Below, piece after piece: positions 50,101-60,173 of a stretch of DNA of 64,000 nucleotides. The notes beneath the pieces are model-generated. The model was given only the letters and a program-made list of their open reading frames with translations, was not told the origin of the DNA and did no database searches. Numbering within the stretch: the first letter of the stretch is position 1; the number at the start of each line of letters is the position of its first letter. This DNA is from Synchiropus splendidus (lineage: Eukaryota; Chordata; Actinopteri; Syngnathiformes; Callionymidae): positions 10,479,031-10,543,030 of the forward strand of contig NC_071337.1 of NCBI RefSeq assembly GCF_027744825.2. Reading direction: 5' to 3'. Made by a program: the position numbers and the translations under genes.

Positions 50101-53100
50101 GGTCCAGCGGGTCCACGAGATCCCATTGGTCCCTGAGGTCCAGCAGGACCGGCAGAACCGGGGTTACCACGCTCTCCCTGTCAGAAGATAAAGATCCAGT
50201 CAGCCAAAGATAACTGTGTCCTGCACACTGCTGATTTCATGAATTTAATGTGTAAGTTCTTATTAAAAATAGAAAGAGAAACCTACCTTAACTCCAGCAG
50301 GGCCAGCGACTCCCTGGTCTCCAGGGATACCCTGTAGAACAAAATAGGAAATGGTCAGTGGATGGCCGGCAAGGAAACAGGTGTCAGAAAAAACTCTAAA
50401 TAATAACAATAATAATAATAATAATAATAATAAATATGCAGGATCCATTAAGTGTAAAAGTCTTACTTTAACAGAAAAAAAACAACAAAAACAAAAAAAG
50501 GAAAATTATTAGTATAGAATGAGCATTTAAATAAGAGGATAAACAAAAGAAACCTCCCTAATTCCAATACAGGTTCCAAATTAAATTAATATAAAGAGCA
50601 AATTCATGACCTGCAAACACAATATGCAATGCAAGACACAAAGGCGAAGAAGACAAACAGAACAGGCTTAATGCAGTCAAAATAACCTCTCCAAAATTCA
50701 AGCAACACTTCTAAACAATTAAGACTAAACTAAAAAAAAAAAAATTGACATTCGATTCTGTGCTAAAATATACAGGATCTCAAATTAGATTTTATTTATA
50801 GTTTACCAGAAAAACAAAAACACATCAACAAAACAATCAAATGCACAGCAAATGCAAAAATGCACATACAAATAAACATGCATTTATAGGTAAACAAACA
50901 CTCTTTACATGACATTTCTACTAAAAATATTGATATAAAATATACTTAGCATGGCACTAATATAATCTGTGTGCTGTAAGACTTACTCTCTCTCCAGGCT
51001 TGCCGGCCTCTCCAGCGCCTCCAGCGGGTCCAGGCAGACCCTAAAAACACCAATGATCTACATTTTATTCCATGAAAACAAGAGCTAAATCCAAGTCATC
51101 CCACATTCATTGAATACAAGGTGGAACGTGCATCTTTGCTGCCACTAATTTTCAGTGCTGACGTTATCTGTCAAATGTCTTTAGGGTTTGCTCAATATAA
51201 GCGAATAAGAAAGATAATTTTTAATCAATGAAAAACAAGTTTACAGTATACGCAATTGAGAAGAGGTGCCCTAAACATAAACCTGAACTTCACGTAGGTC
51301 TCAGAACAATTGTTTGTGACTTGTGTCAAAGGTTTTGGTTCAATCAATAAAAAGAGAAAATGCCAAAGTTGAATAACAATACAGGCATCATAGTTCTAAT
51401 ACTACTGAAAAAGGCAGATTTACTATTCAAAAAAACAAATCCATGATTGGTAAGATTTATTTTTCATGACCATAATTCAATATAAACAAACTAAACTACC
51501 AGATATGCAACACCCTTAGCAGCGTATTAAACTCCGGGGACTTATTTATTACATTTATTATTATTATACTCATTTTGATGAACTTGTGTATTTAATACCT
51601 GGAAGCCAGGAGCTCCAGAGGGTCCTTGCTCTCCCTTATCACCAGGACCACCCTGTGATACAAAAGCAGAGAGACGTTTGGTCAAGTAAAATCTCATTGC
51701 TGGTATTTGTGCACATACAAAACACACTCACGCTTGGTCCAACAGGTCCGGCAGGTCCGTTGTTGCCGTCAGGTCCAGGTGGTCCCTACACACAGAACCA
51801 TTAGATACCCTGCAGTCGACCCGATATTCAAGCGTGCAGTTGACTTACTCTCAGTCCAGTGGGGCCAGTGCCTCCCTTCTCACCAGGCTTGCCTGCCTCG
51901 CCCTAGTTTAGGGTCAGATTAGGATCATCACTTCCAAATAACACGCCGAAGGAGTGCTTTTCTTTGGACTTACAGAAGGTCCTTTAGGTCCGGGGAAGCC
52001 AATGTTTCCAGGCTGACCTCTGGGTCCAGTTGGGCCAGGAGGACCGGTGCGTCCGTCTTGTCCGGCGGCGCCCTGGAGCAGGGGGCGGATGAGGCCAATG
52101 TGAAAGTGCACATTTCACAGACACTGTTACAGATGTATTTTACTTACAGCAGGTCCCTCCTTTCCTGGGGGTCCAGTGCTTCCGGGGCTTCCTGGCATAC
52201 CCTGAAATATGGGAATGGATCAATAATGACACCATTGTAAATCATATTGCATCACAAACGTTCCCTTTTTTGAGTGATTGTAGGTATATAATAATTAAAA
52301 CAGATTTATTTCTGCGTCATTGGTCAGGAGTCATTCTCAGGTTGTTTTTTCTTCTCTATTTCAAGATGGAGTGGCCAGAGAAAAACAAGGCAAGTGCAGT
52401 GGGATCAAACTCTAAGCGGGAAAACATCGATAATAAATGCATTTTATGATGATCACATTTTGTTTCTCAGCAACAAAAATACCAAAGTTGTGTTACCAAA
52501 CTGATTCAATTCAGAAACTAATACTTGAAATCAATTTTTATATTTGATAAGAAATTATAGGAAGCCGGTTCATGTCTTTGTTTTGGATTTATTTATGTTT
52601 GTATTTTTATTTTGTCTTTAATTTTGAAGGAAAAAGTACTAAGTAACTTAGGGGGGGTCAGGTATTCATTCACAACATTCAGAACGTGCCATAAAATATC
52701 CAGTATTACACACAGGTGATTTACTTTGATCTGAATGTAGTGTTTCCATAATGGACATTTATATTGTCTGTATATTGTTTTTGTTGATTCATAATATTGT
52801 GTCAGAAAATATGAGTGTTTTCCATACTGCTGCATACTTTTAGTCAAAATTGCCTTATAGCAAATGTCAAATCAGGTTTTAATCCAATTCTAAAGTAGCC
52901 TTTCATTTCATGAAAAAAAAAACCAGTTTGGTCACATGTCTATATTCGATGGCTATTCATCATAATCAAAAAGCATGTATATTTATAATATACAGAATTC
53001 GGTGTACATGTCACACTCAGCTCCTCTGGCCATTCCTCTCCTCCTGCACACATCTCATATTTTCAACACAAACTAGACCTGATGACATCATCACAAAGAG

Positions 53101-56100
53101 CCAGAAAGCTCCTGCAGAAACACGAGGTTGATCCAGCCTTGTTTTCTTTTCATCTCTTACATGTCCATCTATAAAGGCAGGTGCACTTTTGCGTCTGGAT
53201 TGTAGCTGACAGCATCTGATGGATTAGCCTTCTGAATTCTCATGACTTCTTTCATTTTTTGTACTTTTGACAAGGCTTGGGTCATAACTAGCAAGCTATT
53301 GAATGGCAGGTGTGGAGGGGACGTCCACGGAGCAGGAAGGAGTCACTGAGTGTGTTTCTTCCTGAGTTTGGATCTGTTCTGCTATTGTTGCGACTTGTAC
53401 AGTGAATCAGAAGTTGCATTACAGAAGGGTTCTGCTTATACGTAGTCACAGTAACTCACCCTAAGACCAGCAGGACCGGGCTCACCAGCACGACCAGCAT
53501 CTCCAGGGGGTCCACGGGGTCCACCAGAGCCAGTGGCACCACGGGCGCCAGGCATGCCCTGTGTGATGTAAACAAGACAGGATCAGCAAGTCGCCTTTGA
53601 TTTGAAGCTCATACATAAGTTCATACATATCCCAAGAAAACACTTACAATAGGTCCGGTTCTTCCCTCAGAACCAGGCATTCCACGGCTGCCAGGAGCGC
53701 CCTGCAGGTGACATGAGTCAGTTAAAAACTCCCGAATTATAGCCGAGGCCTGGGATTATTGACCAGCACTCACTCTTGCTCCACGGTTTCCAGCTGGGCC
53801 AGTGGCACCGGGCTCACCAGAATTTCCACGTTTGCCCTCCTCACCCTGAGGTCCGGGGGGTCCAGCAGGTCCAGAGTTACCCTGAAGAAGAAAGAGGATT
53901 TTAAACTACACTTATCCACAAGAAAACCAGACTCTTAGTCAGCGAAAGTATCATAGAATCTTACGGGCTCTCCCTTGGGTCCGGTATCTCCCTTCACTCC
54001 CTGAATGCCAGGATCTCCCTAAAAACACAGAGCGATGGCGTCAGTAAATAGAAGAGGATTTCCACCAGGGAAATGTGAGTACATCGAGGTGAACTTACAG
54101 ACAGGCCTCTGGGACCAGCAGCACCCTGAGGTCCCTGAGGTCCAGGACCTCCTCTTGGTCCGGGGAAACCAGGAGCACCAGCAATTCCAGGAACACCCTA
54201 CAGCGGAGAAACACGACCAGGTAAGCTTGTGTGAGCAAATGACCATCGCATGATGCCATAGACAATATTGAGGTCGACTTGAGATTAGAAATTGGGGAAC
54301 ATTTTTATTTCAGATATATCTAGTTACACATTGATGTGCAATTTGTGCTTTAAAACAGGTTTTATGTTTAAGAATATTAGCAGAAATGAAGTTGAATGAC
54401 TGAACAATTGCAAGTACTTACAGCAGCTCCCTTGGCTCCGTTCAGACCATTGGCACCAGGGTTACCCTAAAAAGGTAGTTAACACAGTCACCATGAGAAT
54501 ACATGTAGTACATCGCTAGTGGCGCTTGGAAAAGATGGAAACAGATAACTTTTCTTTAATGCTAATAATCTTGCTCCTATTTTTGAAGGTTTGTTTCTAC
54601 TTACAGGGGGACCAACGGGACCGACAGCACCATTGGGACCAGGCTCTCCTCTAGCTCCCTGAGGTCCAGATGGGCCAGTAGCACCAGCAGGTCCAATCTC
54701 TCCCTGGAAAAGAGCAAAGACATTTTGTGGATGGTTGACAGGAAGAATCATTGATGAGAATGTAAACAAACAAGTCATTCATTTTGTTTAAGTTCAATTC
54801 GATTTGTAAATGTTGCACCCATGGAATTATTATTATTGTTTTTGTTCAACGCAATATATAGCAACTTCAGACTTACCTTGGGTCCAGGACCGCCTGGGAA
54901 GCCAGGGGGACCAGCAGCACCATTGGGACCCTGTGAAGAGTTGCCAAGTTAGCATACATTCAAAAAGACAAAGACAAATGTGAAAAAAATTCAATGTTTT
55001 GTTATAGACGTTCTGAGTTCAACATACAGCAGGGCCAGCAGGTCCAGTATTGCCATCAGCACCACGGGCACCAGCAGGGCCAGCAGGGCCAGCACGACCT
55101 CTCTCACCGGGCATACCGCGAGCTCCCTATGTGGAAAAACCAGAGGCTAAGTCCACTTCAAGTCAGATACTTATACAACTTGACAAATCGAATCGGAGAC
55201 TTACAGCGAGTCCAGGACTTCCAGCAGCGCCATGAGCACCAGTTTCACCCTGGTTGTTTTAAAACACAACATATCATTGAATATATATTTGATAACTTAT
55301 ATTCAATTTTTCTGAGTGAAAAAGATGAATCCACTTTACCTTGACACCAGCACCGCCAGGCTCTCCCTTACGTCCATCGATACCATTGTAACCCTGAAAT
55401 AGAGAAGTGATGTCAGGAGAGAGATAATGGCAGTGAACACAGACCCATATAAAACTATTATATAAAAGGAAGCTCTGTTCATGTTCAATCTCTTGCTGGT
55501 ACTTACTCTGTGTCCCTTCATTCCTGGAAGTCCAGGGGTTCCGGGGAATCCACGAGCTCCCTGCAACGGGAAAGATATCGTTTAATTTTCCGGTCTTTTT
55601 TGAGTTATTTGGTTGTAAACTTCCAGGCTGGAAACACACCTGAACGCCAGGGGTTCCTCTGTCTCCAGGCTTGCCAGGTCTGCCATTGTTGCCCTGTAGC
55701 AGAACACAACAGCCTCACAAAACTGCACAAACAATGAGCCCAAGTAACTTGTGTTCACCCAAGACACATAAGTAGAATCAAAAATAAATGAATCGGCTCA
55801 TATACTTACATCGTCGCCAGATTTGCCAGGAGGTCCAGGGGGTCCACGGGGACCGAGAGGGCCCTAAGTGACAGAAAGCACGTATATTTGTAACTTTATT
55901 TGTAAAAAATATTTAAATAAATGAATAAAAAAGAGTGATCTTACGGTCTGACCAGGCTCTCCGGGCTCACCAGGGTGTCCAGTGTGGCCTTGAGCACCCT
56001 GTAGAGGAAAACAATAATTGGTAAAGCTGCATTTGGCTAAAACATATTCAACACTGAATATAAACAAAAACTTACAGGGGGTCCGGGAGGTCCAGGAGGT

Positions 56101-59100
56101 CCTCTTGGGCCCATCAGACCCTGAAAAGAAGAATAAGGTCACCTCAGACATCAAAATCAGACAATAAAAAAAGCTATAACAATTTATAAATCTTCAATCT
56201 ATTAATGTCCATATATTACCCTAACTATGTGTGACATGCCGGGGGCTTACCGCGGGTCCAGGGCCGGGATCGGGAGCTTTGGCACCATCATACTGAGCAG
56301 CGAAGTTCTGTTACACAAGAAAAGGTCTTAATCTACTGAATATACCCACACAGACACTTATCTGGAACCACACATAACAGCGACAGCACATTTCACCAAG
56401 CACTGCAGAAGCACAAGCTAGCATGCTAGCCATTTAGCCTTGCACTAGCTTCGAAAAATACACTGAATTTGAGGATTTTAAAGCACTGTATAATACATAC
56501 AATGAGACAGAGAAAGAGAGTAAATCATAAAAGTAAGACATTGTAAACAGGACTGTCATTTACGTTTGTAGCATGTTAGCAGCAGCAGGTGGAGACGTCA
56601 TGGAGCTTTTTGTTATTATTAGTCAGTTTGATTGAGTTTAGGAAAAAATAATAGGTTTACTCACTCCTCCAAGTCCTGGGGCACCAGGTGGGCCAGGGGG
56701 TCCAGGGAGTCCGGGACTGCCATCCTTTCCGTCTGGGCCTTTGGGACCCTGCGTCGGACAGGTGTATAAGTTAACTATCACCGGTTGCTTTCATGATGTT
56801 CAGTTAGAGGTGCATATTTAACAATATAATCCATGTATTTGTAGTCAACACAACATGCACTAGAAGATAAATCAAATAATTTTTTTTGCAATCCTGAAAG
56901 CGTGGTTTTGCTAGTTAAAGGGGATCATAAGTTGCTAACGTAAACAAAGGGGTGGGGCTTATTAAGGTTCAAAGGTCAGGCCGAGTAAACAAACATGACA
57001 CTGAATAATCATCCATGATATCAGAGCTTTTTTTAAATAAATATATAAATAAAACAGGACTGTAAATTACTATGTAAAAACGGTTCAAGAGATTTCCTGC
57101 TTACCCTGTCACCTCGAGGTCCTTTGGGTCCCTGTGAAAAGCAGCGCATCGTCAGCAGAAAGCATAAATCTAAGCATCAAGATCAAACCTAATGCTGGTT
57201 ACTCTGAAATAATTACTCTTAGAACATAACTATTTGAACTCACACATGCTGAGCCACGTCATATATTCTCACTTATACTAATAATAATCATATTTAGCAT
57301 TCAAGTTCACTCAGAAAAACATACACAAGGTGTCGCCACATTGGAACGCTCATGCAAAGGAAACAAAGTCATAGACAGTGGAAAGGATGCTTTTAAAACC
57401 TTCCTCCGAAGATGTCTGGAAAGTTGAAATGAAATACAACTATTGTAAAGTACTTAAAGAGTAATATTGAACGACAACTTCACCAAAGTGATTTGTTCAT
57501 CTTCATTTGTTCATATTTGTCAAATTTAAACGTTATCTTTCAACTGCTGATTCCAGACCAGACCTCAGTTGCTTGACGTTAGTGTGAGGGGTTTCAATCT
57601 GACCCTGAGTCAGCTGCCCCTCTCTGCTATCCTCAGAATACATCCTTTGTGTCATGCCCCAAGAGTGCCCCAGCTCTGGAGGTTTTACCTTTCATTCACA
57701 CATTTTTTAGCCAATGGCACACACTTTAGTTCGGGGACAGGAAGGAAGAAGGGTCTGAGAAATAACTTGGGAGCAAAAGGAACTCTGCCATCGTCGCTCA
57801 TTCCTGCTAGAGTCTGCTCCAGAGGACTTTAAAAGAAGAAGGACAGAGGAGGAATGGACCAGGTAAAAGTAACATGACTGCATGCATGTGTACTAACCGC
57901 GTCTGTTGGATTGAGCAGATGGAGGAGAGACAGTCGAGGAAGGTTGGGGGGAGAAAAGGGAAAACTCCATTAGAACACAGTGGCATCAGCTTTACAGTGT
58001 TGGTACAATGATGTGAAGATGCAACTGGTTGCTCATCATAGACTGTGCTGTTGTCCCTGATCCCCTCAGGCCAGAGCTGGTGTCACGACGTCCTTTACAA
58101 TGCATCAATTGCATGCCACTTAGAGGGAAAGTATTTGCATTGAAAAATCGATGATTTGGAACACAAAGTTAACTTCAATAAAAACTTCCAAATGCTTCAA
58201 CTATGGTTGGTCATCAGGCCTTCCAGCAAACATCTACCAGATTTTCCTCCATGGCTAATCCTGGGCATGCAAGTTTTGATATGAACCATTGAATAAGTAA
58301 TTATATTTTGGTTATTTATATGAGTTCAGTGATGCATTTAATTTCTGTTGCAGGCCCAAGTTCAAGGCAAATATTGTGAGGTTGGCTCTGACTCCTTACT
58401 TGCAATGTCAACTTTTAACCACGCAGCGACGCTCTTGAGCACAGCATGTGACGTTGAAGTTTTGATCCCATCGTTTGAGGTAATACACAGGAATATTTAC
58501 GAACCGATTGGTGACTTGTTGAATGGATATTTAGCAATCTATTGGACATAACAGTATACGTTCAAATAATATATTAATTTTGTTGAATTCATTTGCTAAA
58601 ATGTATTTGCTAAAATCAAGAACGCATGTTAAACTTTGCATTTATTCCACTCTTATAGTACTTAAAAAATGAGAAATGTTTGTTGTTGTGCCAAAAAAGG
58701 TCGTTCGCAACTACAGCCAGCAGGTGGCGCACTTGTCGGCTCTTGAACCGCACGCAACAGTCTGGATGCGCGAATGGAACAATGTGTCCAACGCCCCACA
58801 AACATTTATAAACGACCCTCGCGAGAAGCTCTAAATTCCCCTGCTTTATTGACTATATCTCCTCATATTCGTTTGCTAGACTTAATAATGACTACGCTCT
58901 AAACGGAAAACAAACTTTTTTTCGTAAAAAGTGAAAAAAAAAACTCTGAAAATCCTTGGAAAATGGAAGTGAAAAAATCCTTCTGCACGAGCTAAAATCC
59001 CAGTGAGGATGTAGGGTCCAGAGCTCCTCAAGCAGCGCGGGGGGAAATATCCATCAGAGCAGCCAAAGACAAAGAGCAGAGGCGAGAACTTACATTGACA

Positions 59101-59163
59101 TGATGCTAGGTATGAAGTCACTGCAAGCAGCAACAGAATCCGGGTATCCACAAAGCTGAGCAT
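42589..59163 (-). CDS. COL1A2: COL1A2, collagen alpha-2(I) chain, about 1349 residues
   Basis: Procollagen chain that pairs with alpha-1(I) chains to form type I collagen of bone, skin and tendon; made in the ER and secreted. The signal peptide ([20 protein letters not shown]) and the end of the C-propeptide (ending [12 protein letters not shown]) identify it as alpha-2(I). I resolved 48 exons with human-like sizes plus a candidate 5-nt microexon at 57898-57902. With it, coding length is 4050 nt and frame is kept throughout; human COL1A2 has 1366 residues and 52 exons. The Gly-X-Y helix comes to exactly 1014 residues, as in mammals. Exon-level details are in the three domain entries. Departures from the human plan: exons 14 and 15 are fused, exon 32 has a GC donor, and the two tiny N-propeptide exons are reduced or replaced. 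Expression is likely controlled by the TATA and CCAAT boxes and the 5' stem-loop. Confidence 0.96.
44145..56259 (-). CDS. COL1A2: COL1A2 triple-helix region, end of exon 6 to exon 49
   Basis: Exons 7-48 by human numbering: 56076-56120, 55945-55998, 55810-55863, 55640-55693, 55507-55560, 55340-55393, 55205-55249, 55028-55126 (14+15 fused), 54877-54930, 54605-54703, 54422-54466, 54099-54197, 53965-54018, 53774-53881, 53648-53701, 53460-53558, 52148-52201, 51974-52072, 51849-51902, 51732-51785, 51599-51652, 50987-51040, 50287-50331, 50079-50177, 48416-48523, 48265-48318, 48135-48188, 47926-47979, 47794-47847, 47604-47711, 47439-47492, 47106-47159, 46284-46445, 46097-46204, 45772-45879, 45090-45143, 44907-45014, 44772-44825, 44589-44696, 44460-44513, 44282-44389. 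Each begins with an intact Gly codon and is a multiple of 9 bp, so each can be deleted without breaking the Gly-X-Y register. Confidence 0.93.
49380..49555 (-). repeat. Non-LTR retroelement 3' end, copy C of three
   Basis: The inverted match to copies at 17511 and 24027. Read on the plus strand it ends GTGCAATGGCAATAAAGAAA and a short GTCTGAGTCT tail, the order expected for the 3' terminus of a non-LTR element. It preserves the same ATATTATGGCAACG core in inverted form. Confidence 0.7.
49598..49619. repeat. TA dinucleotide repeat
   Basis: TA repeat in COL1A2 intron 31. Confidence 0.9.
50408..50432. repeat. AAT trinucleotide repeat
   Basis: AAT repeat in the COL1A2 intron between exons 29 and 30. 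Confidence 0.9.
52202..53459 (-). other. COL1A2: COL1A2 intron 23, 1.26 kb, nothing recognised
   Basis: AT-rich on its left, less so at 53020-53420. No exon, repeat family or RNA gene is seen. The other COL1A2 introns above 300 bp (45144-45771, 46446-47105, 50332-50986, 51041-51598, 56308-56664) are also without recognisable features beyond the simple repeat listed. Confidence 0.55.
56251..59163 (-). CDS. COL1A2: COL1A2 signal peptide and N-propeptide, exons 1-6
   Basis: Exon 1 (59094-59163) encodes the signal peptide and stops after one base of codon 24, as in human. Exon 4 (57105-57131, 27 nt), exon 5 (56665-56748, 84 nt) and exon 6 (56251-56307, 57 nt) encode a short Gly-X-Y stretch, then LGG and [10 protein letters not shown]. 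The Ala-Gln bond cut by N-proteinase (ADAMTS2 group) is present in FAAQYD, and a telopeptide lysine follows. There is no von Willebrand C domain, as expected for alpha-2(I). Human exons 4 and 5 are 36 and 93 nt, so this N-propeptide is shorter. The material between exon 1 and exon 4 must total 2 modulo 3; the only candidate I found is 5 nt long. Confidence 0.85.
57132..59093 (-). other. COL1A2: COL1A2 intron region between exons 1 and 4
   Basis: About 2 kb that must hold whatever small exons link the signal peptide to the helical N-propeptide. The candidate at 57898-57902 is the only one I can support. In mammals the first introns of collagen genes carry enhancers; none can be identified here by eye. 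Confidence 0.6.
57898..57902 (-). CDS. COL1A2: Candidate 5-nt COL1A2 microexon (ACGCG)
   Basis: On the minus strand a long pyrimidine-rich tract and a branch-like CTCAAT precede AATCCAACAG, then ACGCG, then a GTTAGT donor. Splicing T from exon 1 to ACGCG gives Tyr-Ala and restores frame exactly into exon 4 (GPKGPRGDR). Direct splicing of exon 1 to exon 4 would break the frame. Human has two small exons here (11 and 15 nt, also 2 modulo 3 in total). It is supported by frame logic and splice signals only. Confidence 0.45.
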
Positions 59164-59178
59164 GTCTACGCAGACATG
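59161..59178 (-). promoter_or_regulatory. COL1A2: Collagen 5' stem-loop covering the start codon
   Basis: The mRNA strand has CATGTCT, loop GCGT, AGACATG: a perfect 7-bp stem whose 3' arm ends with the COL1A2 ATG. The same conserved structure occurs in type I and III collagen mRNAs and is bound by LARP6, which coordinates translation of the chains. The following bases (CTCAGCTTTGTGG) also match mammals. Confidence 0.9.
59166..59177 (-). CDS. Three-residue uORF in the COL1A2 5' stem-loop
   Basis: ATG TCT GCG TAG lies within the stem-loop, with its stop two bases before the main ATG. A comparably placed short uORF exists in mammalian COL1A2. Translation is not shown by the sequence; a regulatory role is inferred from conservation. 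Confidence 0.5.
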   Translation of the reverse strand: MSA

Positions 59179-59312
59179 CAGACTCCTTGTGCTGCTGTGC
59201 CCCTCTTTTCAAACCACCTTCAGGCAGGCATACAGTTGTGGTGACGCGAGTAACTCCAAACTGAGCAGAAGCCTGCAGCCGTGATGCTGGAACAATCAAG
59301 TCGCACCGGGCC

Positions 59313-59320
59313 TATTTATA
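59313..59320 (-). promoter_or_regulatory. COL1A2: COL1A2 TATA box (TATAAATA)
   Basis: TATAAATAGG on the minus strand, about 150 bp upstream of the ATG. This places the transcription start near 59285 and gives a 5' UTR of roughly 120 nt. Vertebrate COL1A2 promoters are TATA-containing. Confidence 0.8.
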
Positions 59321-59365
59321 CGGCAGGAGGGTCTCTGGTCTGCGTGTCAGAAGTCGGCCCCCCGA

Positions 59366-59370
59366 CCAAT
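59366..59370 (+). promoter_or_regulatory. COL1A2: Inverted CCAAT box of the COL1A2 promoter
   Basis: CCAAT on the plus strand, read ATTGG in the gene's direction, about 80 bp upstream of the inferred start. Mouse and human COL1A2 have an inverted CCAAT at about -80, bound by NF-Y/CBF, so both spacing and orientation agree. Confidence 0.75.
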
Positions 59371-60146
59371 GAGGAGGCGGCTCTCCAGTCGCTCTGCTGC
59401 TCGCATCCAGTCATGTGCGCCCGCATCTCCACCAGAGCAGCGCGTTTGGCACAAAACTTTGGCGACGATGACGAGTGCAGCGTTTAATTAGATCCATTCT
59501 TCTGTGGACGTGGACAGAGGAGAGTCTTAAAGGAGGGAAGAAGAGACGCTCTCGTCTTTCCCTGCTCTCCCTCGAGCCGAACGCGCCACACTGTCAGCGC
59601 GTCTGTGGGAGACGTGAGATCCGGACCTTCCCCCGTTTGGATTTTGCTTTTAGGAGCAGAGTCAGACCTGGATTTGTTTCCCTTAACGTTTGTCGTTTCG
59701 ACTTTCAGACCTTTTCGTTTGACTTATCACTTATTATTCATCAAAATCCGAACTCTGAATCTACAATCCTGCACTCGCTACTCTGTATTTCACTTGACTT
59801 TATTTGGGATTCTGTCTTCCTCAGCAAAACACTGAAATGTGGCAGCTGAATTTTTAGCAAATTCATAAATGTGTTTCGACAAATTTCAGTTCAAAAAGAC
59901 GGATTTGAGGATATTTTAGCTCCAAAAATGGATGGAAAGTCTACATATGAATTTTATTTTATTTTTGTTAAATGACTGAATGGATGTTTATTTCTTATTA
60001 TTATCTCTGCTAATACAATGTAAACGTTTATTCCCACTGAAATACTTCAGCTTCAGTTCTGATCATATCCAGCAGACATCAAAGAATTATAATGATTTCA
60101 CACCTGATACTTATGACTGTCTTCCATTTGTGCTAAAGCTATTCCT

Positions 60147-60173
60147 CAAAACAAAACAAAACAAAACAAAACA
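60147..60173. repeat. AAAAC pentanucleotide repeat
   Basis: About five units of AAAAC upstream of COL1A2. Confidence 0.9.
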
